From: Deltaproteobacteria bacterium ADurb.Bin207
Lineage (GTDB): Bacteria; Myxococcota_A; Polyangia; Polyangiales; Polyangiaceae
Direction: 5' to 3'
DNA length: 64,000 nt
Assembly (NCBI GenBank): GCA_002070115.1
Contig: MWCO01000005.1
Coordinates: 1 to 64,000 of the forward strand
Below the pieces are notes generated by a model. That model saw only the letters and a list, made by a program, of their open reading frames with translations, did no database searches and was not told the DNA's origin. Shown here one piece after another: positions 16,664 to 25,490 of the stretch. The stretch's first letter is position 1. Each line of letters starts with the position of its first letter. A program made the translations under genes and the position numbers.

Positions 16664-18817
16664 TCAGAACGGAGAACCGTCGGTGCGTAGACCAGCGGAG
16701 TGTTTGCGCGAGGGATGAAGAATCCAAGGGGCACTCACGTCGCCGTCGGTCGACCGGACGAGAGAAACGCCACCACCGCCCTCGCTTCCGTATTTCATCT
16801 CATCGGCAACTTCGCCCGATTTATCCGTCAAAGTCACGCGGTCGCCGGAGTTATTGAGGCCGAGCTGATTGGAGGAGACGAACACGGATGCACCATCGAA
16901 GCTAGAAAACGCGCTTTCGATCCCTCCTCCGAATACGACGACGGCTTTTCCCGGTTCGACGATGGTTCCTGGTGGGAAAGCAAATCGGGTCATAAACGAA
17001 TCGGCCACCCTCCAGCCTGTCAAATCGACTGCTTTGTTCGTTACGTTGACGATCTCGACGAATTCATCTTCCACAGGATGCGAGATACCGTCACCGTTGG
17101 CATCTCCGCCATCGGCCTTGGGAGAAGCGAAAACCTCGTTGAGAATGGCAGCAGGCCCCGAAGGCTCTGGGGGAGGTGCCGTGCAAGTCAAGTTGGTCGG
17201 CGCGCAGCGCTTCGACGACATCACCGACCCAGAAGCTGCTGGCATACACTGATATCCTTCCGGACACCCATCATCGTCGGTGCAATCGAAGGTGCAGAAT
17301 TTCTCGTTGGTGTTCAAACGAGAGCACGAATTGCCCACACCACCGCAATCGGAATTGGAGGAACACGGGCTGCACAGGTTCCCGACAGCGGCAAACGGAT
17401 GACGATGCGGGTTGTCGTCGATTCCGTGAATCCCGTACATCGTCGAAAACCAATAGGAATTGTCATCCATATCGCGAAGGTACGTCAACACGGTAGCGGG
17501 TTCATGTTCTCCGGCCGAATTGGTTCCCACCAACGCTTTGATGCTGTCCTTCACCGCCGCGGCGGTCGAAGCATTGGAAAAACTCGTCGTCGTCACGATA
17601 TCGATATTCTTGGCGTCAGGCTTGTTCGGATTCATTCGGAATGATTGCCCAAGGGAATAGGTGTCGCATCCTTCCGCGATCACGACTTGATACTTGTCCG
17701 CAGGCATATCCAAGCCGGGGATCTCCGAGTCATCCAAATCGCCTTCGTCGGTCTTTTTCCAATTCGCCAGAGCAAAACCATAAAACGGACCGGAGTGACC
17801 GGAAAACACGATGACGTCTTTGTCCCGGAACGAGGCTTTCATATCTGCCTCGAGTTGCCTTCCGCCCGCATTCGTATCCGGATCCGTATCGGTACCCACT
17901 TTGCCCCAGTACAGGGAGATCTCCACCTGCACGTCTTTACCATTCGCCCGAATCGTTTTGGTCAAAGGCCCAGAATCCCGACGATAATCATCGTAGGAAG
18001 CGACCGGTGACTTGTACTTCTGCGAACTGACAAGCCAGTTGTACACCTCACGGGAATGCACCAGGTGGTAGTCGTTGTGGTAATCCCACCCGAAATGGAT
18101 AGCCATGGTGACCTTGCCGTCTTCCATCAGTCGTTCGGTATCGAACCATGCATCGATGGAGCGCGGCTCCGGCCAAACAGCCATCGTCACCGTATCGAGC
18201 CGACTCGGATCCACCTTGGAAGGGTCAAAGCTTGCCCAGGGGGACCTTCGATACCACTCGGCATTCGTTTCGAGCCTGGCCATGTCGGCATTGGAAATCT
18301 TGCCAATGGTCAAATCGAAATATCTCCGACCATCCGCCCCCATCGTGGTGGGCAACTTGCTGAGCAAGTCGAGCTTTCCTCCAAACTCCTGACGAAACTT
18401 GAATTGGTACGTCGTAGCATCCAACGCCTCAATTCCAAGCTCCTCATACGCACCATTTTTGGTCAGTCCCTTGAACCCACCGTATTGCGCGTTGTCATCG
18501 TCATTGCTCTTGTCCACAATGTACGCGTTGAGGAACCATCCAATCACAATCTGCTTGAGCGGAATGAGTTCGTAGACGCGCGCAAGTTTCCTTTCCTCCG
18601 ATGCATTCGCCAAATTGCTTTCGATCGTGACCGTGCTGATCCCCTCGACCATGTACTCTTGAGCGGTCGCCGATAAGAAATTGTCCTCCTTGCCAGGCGG
18701 CACGATCTGTGTGTCTTCCTCGGGCACAGGGCTCTGCTCTTCATCGGTGTTGGAGGAGCATCCAACGGCAAATCCCATCACGATCCCTAGAGTTACAAGC
18801 CAGCGGCTGGAACGCAT
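16664..18817 (-). CDS. large lipoprotein with candidate caspase-like His/Cys dyad and C-terminal lamin-tail domain
   Basis: 717 residues from ATG 18817, supported by GGAGG five bases upstream. A signal ends in a Cys (GFAVGCSSN), giving a lipoprotein. The central region has VIVFSGHSGPFYGF, and about 50 residues later YQVVIAEGCDTYSLGQSF. Hydrophobic strands ending in a Gly-flanked His and then a Cys are what clan CD (caspase/gingipain/clostripain) peptidases show. After it comes a Cys-rich stretch (NLCSPCSSNSDCGGVGNSC). The last 140 residues are a lamin-tail domain (AAILNEVFASP, EFVEIVNVTNKAVDLTGWRV). No known family covers the whole. Peptidase activity is a hypothesis from two motifs; it could instead be an inactive surface protein. 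Confidence 0.65.
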   Translation of the reverse strand: MRSSRWLVTLGIVMGFAVGCSSNTDEEQSPVPEEDTQIVPPGKEDNFLSATAQEYMVEGISTVTIESNLANASEERKLARVYELIPLKQIVIGWFLNAYIVDKSNDDDNAQYGGFKGLTKNGAYEELGIEALDATTYQFKFRQEFGGKLDLLSKLPTTMGADGRRYFDLTIGKISNADMARLETNAEWYRRSPWASFDPSKVDPSRLDTVTMAVWPEPRSIDAWFDTERLMEDGKVTMAIHFGWDYHNDYHLVHSREVYNWLVSSQKYKSPVASYDDYRRDSGPLTKTIRANGKDVQVEISLYWGKVGTDTDPDTNAGGRQLEADMKASFRDKDVIVFSGHSGPFYGFALANWKKTDEGDLDDSEIPGLDMPADKYQVVIAEGCDTYSLGQSFRMNPNKPDAKNIDIVTTTSFSNASTAAAVKDSIKALVGTNSAGEHEPATVLTYLRDMDDNSYWFSTMYGIHGIDDNPHRHPFAAVGNLCSPCSSNSDCGGVGNSCSRLNTNEKFCTFDCTDDDGCPEGYQCMPAASGSVMSSKRCAPTNLTCTAPPPEPSGPAAILNEVFASPKADGGDANGDGISHPVEDEFVEIVNVTNKAVDLTGWRVADSFMTRFAFPPGTIVEPGKAVVVFGGGIESAFSSFDGASVFVSSNQLGLNNSGDRVTLTDKSGEVADEMKYGSEGGGGVSLVRSTDGDVSAPWILHPSRKHSAGLRTDGSPF

Positions 18818-18846
18818 CACTACCTCCACTTAAGTTGTCCCACATC

Positions 18847-18874
18847 CGACTACCACAGATCGGAAGCGTGTCAA
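18847..18874 (-). promoter_or_regulatory. possible sigma-70 promoter of the caspase-like lipoprotein gene
   Basis: On the minus strand a perfect TTGACA (plus 18869-18874) is followed after 16 bases by a poor -10, TAGTCG (18847-18852). It lies about 30 bases upstream of the ATG at 18817 and its GGAGG. The -35 is strong, while the -10 match is weak, so an activator might be needed. Confidence 0.3.
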
Positions 18875-18991
18875 TGCAAAGGAAACGGATTTTTTTGATG
18901 CCACAATTTCTCGGGATATGCATCACCGAAAAGCCCAAAATACCTACGAACGATTCCCCTGCACACCCCCCAAGCGTCGTAATCTTCATGA

Positions 18992-20971
18992 ATGAACCGC
19001 GAACGAACGGCCCGTTGGTTCGTCCTCCTTATCGCTTTGCTCCTCGTTGTTCCCAGCCGAGCCCTTGCCCAAGGCGCCTGTGAAAAACACCATCAACCCT
19101 GGCTCCAACGGTGCCAAACGCAAACCGGGGTGCCCATGTCCGTGCTTCGATGCCCCCCAGGTCGCGTCATCGTGATGGTGGGCGAGGGCGAATACGCGAC
19201 GGCCGTGGATATTGCCCCAGCCTCGAGCCAATCGTTTCGAAAAGCAGGCGAGCTTGGCGCCTCCCCCATCGGGCAGTATGCCGATTGGTCTGCGGAACCG
19301 GAAGCGCGAAGACATGCTTTCGATGCGCTGACATCCTGTTTGGAACAAGCACCCACCCTCGATCGGGTCCCTGCCCTCTCCACGCAGAAAAAAGCGCGAT
19401 GGCCGTGGCTGCTGCTGGCCGCAGGGGCGGTTTTTTCCTTTCGTTTGCTGTTGGGGCGAAAACGCGGACCTGGGCGGATGCGGCTCCGCCGTCAACCATG
19501 GCGCGCTTGCGTTCGCGATGCCTGTGTCGGCCGCGGGCCGAGTGCATGGCTTGCCTTTGGTCTTCTGACATTCGTCACCTGGAGCCTGCGCACGTTGTGG
19601 ATGCCTCCACGTTTTTTCCACCAAAATGGTCAAGGTCCGCTTTGGATCGAAATGGCCCTGACTGGAGGCGAATCTGCCTATGGCCCTGGATTTGCTGAAG
19701 TATTTGGCTGGCTGACCCACCTGTCCCCAACCGCTCCCGACAAAATGGTGTTCCTCGCCATGAATGCCGTCTGTGCCTTCATCCCCCTGTTGGTGTGGGT
19801 TGTCGCCCGTTGTTCCGGCGGGGACGTGCGCTCATGCTGGGTGCTGGCCGCCTGCACGAGCCTGCATCCGCTGCTTGCTCGTCTCGCTCGGGGAGAGTCG
19901 TACCTTGCCGTGCAGCAAGCCCTGTTGTTCGCGGCCGCGGCGGTCTTGGCCTGGGCCGGCCGCAAACGACGTTCCCCCGCTGCATTCCTGTTGGCGGTGA
20001 TGAGCAGCGGCCTTCTTTTATCTCAAGCTGTCCGTATTCATCCCACGAGTTGGGTGCCCACAATGGTCGTTCCTTTCGTTCTGCTCATTCAACCTTTGCC
20101 CATCATTAAACGAATCAAACGAACGGCCGTGGCCTTCACCGCCATCGCTGCCGTGCTCCTTTGCACATCGTTTTCCACGTTGTGGGACGTATACTCGGGC
20201 CCCCTTGGACAACAATGGCCGGCGCAAACCATGCTAACGACACCACGGCTTGCCCTCGGGAATGGAGCGCTCGTTGCAGCGTTGGTCGTCATCATCCTTG
20301 TCGGACGCTTGCGGATTCATTCCTTGTTGGTCGCGGGCACCGCTGGCGTGTCGATCCTGCTGCTAGCCTCCGCGGATCTACTTGTGCGTGACGTCCCCTG
20401 GATTGCGGATGCTTATCGACTTCAGATACTCCCGGTATTCGCCGCTGTTGGCGTGGCCTCCTGTCGTATCCTCATTTCTCCTACCATGCGCGCCAGCCGT
20501 ATTCTCAACCCACTATTGTTGCTCCTGATCGCCGGGGCTTTCACCGCGGGTCGATGGAAATCATACAGGACAATCCCTACGGACGCGCTGGAGCAGTCCT
20601 GGGCGATGCAATGGCGGCAAACACTGCCCGCGGGAGCGACGGTGGCATATCTCAAACGCGCTGAGAACCGAGTCTTCATGCTTCCGCTATTTCCCGATGG
20701 ACCGGTGAATATCGAGGGATACGACTCGAGGCAAATGGCCTTGGCTTCGCCTCTTCAGCCCGGAATGTTTTACTATCGGAGTTCCTTATGCTCCACCGCG
20801 GAAGGGGCCCCCGCTTGCGCCGCGTTAGAGCGCGATGTACTTCTCGAAACGATCGAGGAAAACGAATTTCCTGCCATCGCAAGCCAGCCTTGGGCTCCCT
20901 TCCACCAAAGCTCCCTTCGAGCCAGCCTTCATCGTGTCCGAAAGGCAGGTCGGTCCCCCACGGGTTCATAA
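18992..20971 (+). CDS. polytopic membrane protein, possibly GT-C glycosyltransferase-like
   Basis: 659 residues. A signal-like N-terminus (WFVLLIALLLVVPSRALA) precedes a soluble segment of about 115 residues with four Cys. There follow about ten hydrophobic helices between residues 130 and 530, and a C-terminal extracytoplasmic domain of about 130 residues. The short motif near the first loop (MPPRFFHQNGQGPLWIEMAL) and the alternation of long helices recall GT-C/ArnT-type glycosyltransferases, but I cannot point to a catalytic Asp pair. ATG at 18992 has no visible ribosome binding site. It is divergent from the caspase-like gene and convergent with the UvrD-type gene. Function is unknown beyond membrane location. 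Confidence 0.65.
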   Translation: MNRERTARWFVLLIALLLVVPSRALAQGACEKHHQPWLQRCQTQTGVPMSVLRCPPGRVIVMVGEGEYATAVDIAPASSQSFRKAGELGASPIGQYADWSAEPEARRHAFDALTSCLEQAPTLDRVPALSTQKKARWPWLLLAAGAVFSFRLLLGRKRGPGRMRLRRQPWRACVRDACVGRGPSAWLAFGLLTFVTWSLRTLWMPPRFFHQNGQGPLWIEMALTGGESAYGPGFAEVFGWLTHLSPTAPDKMVFLAMNAVCAFIPLLVWVVARCSGGDVRSCWVLAACTSLHPLLARLARGESYLAVQQALLFAAAAVLAWAGRKRRSPAAFLLAVMSSGLLLSQAVRIHPTSWVPTMVVPFVLLIQPLPIIKRIKRTAVAFTAIAAVLLCTSFSTLWDVYSGPLGQQWPAQTMLTTPRLALGNGALVAALVVIILVGRLRIHSLLVAGTAGVSILLLASADLLVRDVPWIADAYRLQILPVFAAVGVASCRILISPTMRASRILNPLLLLLIAGAFTAGRWKSYRTIPTDALEQSWAMQWRQTLPAGATVAYLKRAENRVFMLPLFPDGPVNIEGYDSRQMALASPLQPGMFYYRSSLCSTAEGAPACAALERDVLLETIEENEFPAIASQPWAPFHQSSLRASLHRVRKAGRSPTGS

Positions 20972-21023
20972 CTAACGAATAATATTACATTTGTTCCGGT
21001 ATCGAGTTCCGTGGCCTGGGATT

Positions 21024-23099
21024 TCAAAACACATCCGTCAGTTCTTCCTCCGAAAAAGACACCGGCACCACCGCAAGCATCTCCGCCACATCGACAAGGC
21101 CACGCTCCTTGGCCTCTTCGAGCCATCGGCTCAACGTTCCCGGACACACGATATCGAGCCTGTCCTTCGCTCGCGATACGACCGTATAGATATTTCGTTT
21201 CCCTTGCTCCGTATCCGGATAGCTCTCATCCGTAGCATCGAGCACAATCACCGCATCAAACTCCAATCCTTTGACTTGACGCATGTTGGTGACCGTCACG
21301 CCCGGTCGAAACGCAAACGAGTCGTTGTGCCCGATGCGCACATCCACTCCATCCTTGGACAGCCGGGCGCCGAGGTCTTGCGATAGGCTTTGCACGCTGG
21401 CTCGGTGTCGCGCGACGACACAAACGTGTGCCAACGGATGATCTCGGAGCACTGCGCGGATTCTCTCTTCCGCACATTCGCGTTGCCTCTCCTCGCCTTC
21501 GGTGAACGTAAGGGTTGGCAAGGTGCCAAAACGTCCGTGATTGCTGGTTTCTCCAAGGATACTGTCAGCCACGCGCATGATACTGCCCGTCGAACGATGG
21601 GCCACTTCGAGCCTGGACACCCTTGCTCCCGCGATGCCAAGCTCGGCAATCAACGCGTCCCACCCGATGAAGTCTGCTTCCGGCACGATCTTTTGATTGA
21701 GGTCACCCGCAATCGTCACCCCCATTCTCGACCGCACGGCGTCCAATAGCACCTTGAGTTCGACGGCTCCGAAGTCCTGAACCTCATCGATGACGAGATG
21801 GTCGTATCGTTCCACGGTATCCAAGTCATGAGCGCTCGGAAGCCCACCGTTTTTGATTTGAATGAGGCGAAGCAGGATCGCGAGATCTTCGAAACCAATA
21901 TAGGGCCCGGGTCGTCGAGGCGAAGCGTCGCGATGTTGAAGTGTTTTTTGATAGGTAGCCAGCGCTTGAAGGTCTTGCGATGACTCCTCGGGCAAGCATT
22001 TTTGCAACAGTCGCATATCCGTGAGGATGGCCATCAACTCCTCTTTGTATTTGCGCACCCGTTCCACGGCGCCATCAAAGATGAGTGCCACTTGTTCGAG
22101 ACGTTGCCGTTCAAACCCCGACGCCACATCGCGCGCCTGCCTTGCCGCGCGCCGAATTTCCACGAGCGCACGAACGACCGGCTCGTTGGACACGTCGAAA
22201 CGTTCCGCCCAGGCTTCTCCTTTGTACGGAGCAAGCTTGGTACGAAGCCATTCAGCGATTCGAAGGCGCTGCTCACGAACGAATACCTCGACCGCATGCA
22301 GAATACCGAGACGTTTCTTCATCCGCACCGCTTGCTCTTTGCCTGGATAGGGCGAGGAATCGATTTTGATATCCCCTTTGTAGGCGTCAGAAACGCGATG
22401 AAGCGCCCACCCGTGAAACGTGTCGAGCACTGCCTGCTGAAGCCCCAACGACGGCAAGATATCGCGTACGAACAAGCTCAAGGCCTTGTTGAACATCACA
22501 ATGAGAACCCGCGAAGGATCCACCGCAACTTTTCCCTCCATCACCGGATTGGCCATCCACGCTACTCGATACAACGCCACGGAGGTTTTTCCGGAACCCG
22601 CGCGCCCCTGAAGGATGATCGGTGAATCGGAATGCTGAGCGATCACACGATACTGCTCTCGCGACAACAACGCGAGAATGTCCGGTAATCCCGTTTGCGC
22701 ATCGATCTTTCGAGCTGTATCGACGCGAAGCTCAAACCCTTCATGGCCACGAACCACAACCGCTTCGCGCTCCACATCCGAGTAATGCAACACATGAAGC
22801 GCTCGTTGTTGCGTCTCCAAACGCCCTTGAATCTCGACCACCCCTTTGATTTGGTTCAGCCCTTCCCGATCCACCTCGAAATCATCCCCTGGCTCGCATT
22901 CCATCAAGGCCCGAGCAATAGGATGCGTCACCGGAACGATATGATGCTCGACCGTCCGAAACCTTCCAATCCGATACTCCCGTAGTCGATCGCCACTTCG
23001 AAGCGTCACATAACCAAACCACGGATTGTCGTTGTCCAGCAGGGAACAAGACGTTCGAAACTCGTCATCGAGCCGACTCGCGAGCGCAACGGGATCCAT
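21024..23099 (-). CDS. UvrD/HelD-type ATPase with N-terminal GreA/GreB-like domain
   Basis: 691 residues. The P-loop GRAGSGKT (165-172), Walker B region HLVIDEVQDFG, AGDLNQKI, the motif V-like MRQVKGLEFDAVIV and motif VI-like TVVSRAKDRL define a superfamily 1 UvrD/Rep-type ATPase similar to HelD. HelD proteins remove stalled RNA polymerase. Residues about 27-90 (VTLRSGDRLREYRIG, then PVTHPIARALMECEPGDDFEV) align by eye with the C-terminal FKBP-like domain of GreA/GreB, which docks on RNA polymerase. The combination suggests an RNA-polymerase-associated remodeller. ATG at 23099 has TAGGAG upstream. It is convergent with the membrane protein gene and transcribed alone or after the Cys-repeat gene 80 bases upstream. 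Confidence 0.85.
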   Translation of the reverse strand: MDPVALASRLDDEFRTSCSLLDNDNPWFGYVTLRSGDRLREYRIGRFRTVEHHIVPVTHPIARALMECEPGDDFEVDREGLNQIKGVVEIQGRLETQQRALHVLHYSDVEREAVVVRGHEGFELRVDTARKIDAQTGLPDILALLSREQYRVIAQHSDSPIILQGRAGSGKTSVALYRVAWMANPVMEGKVAVDPSRVLIVMFNKALSLFVRDILPSLGLQQAVLDTFHGWALHRVSDAYKGDIKIDSSPYPGKEQAVRMKKRLGILHAVEVFVREQRLRIAEWLRTKLAPYKGEAWAERFDVSNEPVVRALVEIRRAARQARDVASGFERQRLEQVALIFDGAVERVRKYKEELMAILTDMRLLQKCLPEESSQDLQALATYQKTLQHRDASPRRPGPYIGFEDLAILLRLIQIKNGGLPSAHDLDTVERYDHLVIDEVQDFGAVELKVLLDAVRSRMGVTIAGDLNQKIVPEADFIGWDALIAELGIAGARVSRLEVAHRSTGSIMRVADSILGETSNHGRFGTLPTLTFTEGEERQRECAEERIRAVLRDHPLAHVCVVARHRASVQSLSQDLGARLSKDGVDVRIGHNDSFAFRPGVTVTNMRQVKGLEFDAVIVLDATDESYPDTEQGKRNIYTVVSRAKDRLDIVCPGTLSRWLEEAKERGLVDVAEMLAVVPVSFSEEELTDVF

Positions 23100-23179
23100 T
23101 GTCGACGACTCCTAGGTGTGAAGTTGTTTTCGATTCCACCCAGAATACACCAATTGCGTGCCGTTCGGCCTCTCGAGAC

Positions 23180-24256
23180 TCATCGATCCGAACCAGGCTT
23201 GGTGACACAAGCCTCACCATCGGTGGAAAGATAACATTGACTGTCGGACTTGCAGTTCTCCGACGCTTTGCACCCCTGTTCCGACGCTCGACACTGGCCG
23301 GCCTCGAGCTTGCAACGACCAAGCTTGATACACCACACGGAGCTTCGACAATCCGCTTCCGAAGCCGCTACACACCGTCCATCGCGCTGTACGCAACGCC
23401 CCTTGACCTTGCAATCCTCAGAATCCGCGCAATTCAGCCCAATACAACCCCCATCGCGAACCTGACAACGGCCCTCGGTCTTGCATACTTCGGACTGCGT
23501 GCAATGCTCGTCGCGACTTGCAATGCACCGATCTTTCTTTTCCGACAAGCTGCAAAGTCCATCGCGACGACACGCCACCGATTGCTGACAGCCTTGCTCG
23601 GTATACGTCGAACACCAGCCTTTCTCATCAACACCGCATTTGCCAACTTGCAAACAGCAAGCGGCTTTCGACGGATCGCACACACATACTCCGTCCCGTG
23701 CCACACACCGGTCCGTGCTTTTGCACAACGATGCGCAATCCGCATCGCCAGCAACGATGCACTTGCCCTGGCGCGATGAGCATTCACCGTATTCGATGCA
23801 GTTCTGCGATTTGGCGCAATCCGCATCTTTTGCCGCCACGCATGTATGAAACGATGCGGAGCACAGCCCCGCCTGCTCGCAAGCTGTTTCGCGCGCACAT
23901 TGCGCATCGGATTTTGCGACGAGAAAATAGGCGACGACGATCAAAACCGGGAGGGCAGATCCAATGGCCAGAACAAAACCATAGCGTTTCAGGATATGCG
24001 GTTTGTTTTGCGCCGAAGCCGTTGAGTCGGTCTTTTGGGGAGGTGGAGTAGGCGCAGGATGTGGCATCGAACTTGGAGCCGTGGAAGGCGGGGGTCCCCA
24101 AGGGGCATGACACGCCGAGCAGGTGGTAGCGCCGGGAAATACCGGCTCACCGCAGGATCGACACGGAACGGGTTTGAGCAAAGGTGCCCCGCAATGAGGG
24201 CAAACCGCTACTTTTTCAGATACTTTTCCGTGACAGGAAGGACAGGAAGTAAGCAC
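23180..24256 (-). CDS. membrane-anchored zinc-ribbon protein with Cys-rich tandem repeats
   Basis: About 358 residues. The N-terminus has two zinc ribbons (CPSCHGK...CPHCGAP and CRSCGEP...CSACHAP), a Pro/Ser linker, one membrane segment (FVLAIGSALPVLIVVAYFLV) and then an outer region of at least seven Cys-rich repeats of 24-29 residues. The repeat pattern is C-x5-C-x4-G-x-C-x5-G-x-C, for example DCAKSQNCIEYGECSSRQGK. The ribbons would be cytoplasmic and the repeats extracytoplasmic, probably disulfide-bonded. The start is GTG at 24256 or GTG at 24271; both lack a good ribosome binding site. No function is known to me. It follows the TPR-zincin gene by 60 bases on the same strand. Confidence 0.75.
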   Translation of the reverse strand: MLTSCPSCHGKVSEKVAVCPHCGAPLLKPVPCRSCGEPVFPGATTCSACHAPWGPPPSTAPSSMPHPAPTPPPQKTDSTASAQNKPHILKRYGFVLAIGSALPVLIVVAYFLVAKSDAQCARETACEQAGLCSASFHTCVAAKDADCAKSQNCIEYGECSSRQGKCIVAGDADCASLCKSTDRCVARDGVCVCDPSKAACCLQVGKCGVDEKGWCSTYTEQGCQQSVACRRDGLCSLSEKKDRCIASRDEHCTQSEVCKTEGRCQVRDGGCIGLNCADSEDCKVKGRCVQRDGRCVAASEADCRSSVWCIKLGRCKLEAGQCRASEQGCKASENCKSDSQCYLSTDGEACVTKPGSDR

Positions 24257-24316
24257 CCATCCACTGTACACGATCCATGGTCATGGGTTCGAACCTTCCG
24301 CGATGGGTGGCAAGCT

Positions 24317-25354
24317 TCAAGCCAGACCCAATCTTTCGATTTCCTCCTCCTCGAGACCAAAAAAGTGCGCTGTTTCGTGAAGCAACGTGACTCGAATCTC
24401 CTCGATGAGTTCTTTTCGAGAACCACACATCGACTCCAAATTTCTCTGGTACAGCTTGATCACATTCGGTTCCTCGGGCCCCGCGTCGAGATGGCTTTGT
24501 TCATCCCGTGAAGCGCCGCAAAATACGCCAAGAACACGTGGATCGAGACCGTCTTCCACGTCCAAAGCCGACGGCATATCTTCCACGATGATGGGAACGT
24601 CCTGAAGCAACACCCGTGCTTTTTCAGGAATCTCCATCAAGGCTTTTTCCGCGTATTCATCGAATTGCCCGGGTGTCAAATGCCAATCCGGAAGTGGACT
24701 TTTCTGGTCGAGTTCCAGGGTGCGCAACCAATGCTCGCGCATCTTATCCAGATGCTCGCGTTCCAAACACACCCACCCCATCCCATAATGCGCATCCGCA
24801 TAATCCGGATCGATGCGAAGAGCCGCGGATAACGCTCCTTCCGCGGTATCCCAGTCTTCGAGCGCTATGGCCATTCCGCCAACCCGCTCCAACAACGCTG
24901 GATCACCAACTTCGATCCCCTTGGTCGCCAGCAACGACTGACGCGCTTCGTCTTCACGACCAAGCGCCGTCAAAGCTTGTGCTTTGAAAAGGATTAACTC
25001 GAACTGCGCTTCCGGCACGTCCGCCAACGGCAAGGCCCGTTCACACACCTCTACACAGCCTTGCGCATCGCCAAGCCCATCGAGATACACCTCCGCCGCG
25101 TTTATCAACGCCACATAATGCGTCGGATTGGAACCCATCGCATCCTCGAACCGTTCAATCGCTTCCGCATACTCCCCTCGCTCGCTCGCAATACAGCCTG
25201 CCAGCGTAAGCACCTGCGCGTCACTGCCCGCCCGACTCGCTGCACGAGAATACATCTCCTGGGCTCCCCGCACATCCCCTTTCTCCAGCAATTCATAGGA
25301 TTGATCGATCCATTCCTCGACCTCCTGCACCCTATCGTTACCATCCAACGTCAT
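24317..25354 (-). CDS. TPR protein with C-terminal zincin (PF06262-like) metallopeptidase domain
   Basis: 345 residues from ATG 25354, chosen because GGCGAGG lies upstream; the frame is open further but the added residues look non-coding. Residues 1-200 carry TPR-like helix pairs (YADAHYGMGWVCLEREHLDK). The C-terminal 130 residues match the small zincin family PF06262 (DUF1025): ARVLLQDVPIIVEDMPS, then a conserved acidic region, and the active-site HETAH in RVTLLHETAHFFGLEEEE. His, Glu and His of HExxH are present, so a zinc peptidase activity is plausible. No signal peptide is seen, implying a cytoplasmic protein. The TPRs may select the substrate. Confidence 0.82.
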   Translation of the reverse strand: MTLDGNDRVQEVEEWIDQSYELLEKGDVRGAQEMYSRAASRAGSDAQVLTLAGCIASERGEYAEAIERFEDAMGSNPTHYVALINAAEVYLDGLGDAQGCVEVCERALPLADVPEAQFELILFKAQALTALGREDEARQSLLATKGIEVGDPALLERVGGMAIALEDWDTAEGALSAALRIDPDYADAHYGMGWVCLEREHLDKMREHWLRTLELDQKSPLPDWHLTPGQFDEYAEKALMEIPEKARVLLQDVPIIVEDMPSALDVEDGLDPRVLGVFCGASRDEQSHLDAGPEEPNVIKLYQRNLESMCGSRKELIEEIRVTLLHETAHFFGLEEEEIERLGLA

Positions 25355-25490
25355 GCTTACCTCGCCTTTCTCCGACACTGCTACGCGCTGGTCGGAACAA
25401 GGGCAAGGCAAATACGAACGAACCGGATGAGCTGCGAGGCCACCCGTAATAGTGCTGGCGAATGTCGAAAACAACGTGTAGGGACGTCCC

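Noticed and set aside
18889-18899. T-run that might end a transcript
   Set aside because: No stem precedes it, and it lies in a divergent spacer where a terminator is not expected.
24283-24300. GGGTTCGAACC, like a tRNA T-loop
   Set aside because: The T-stem pairs only partly and there is no acceptor, D-arm or anticodon arm in the surrounding sequence; no tRNA.
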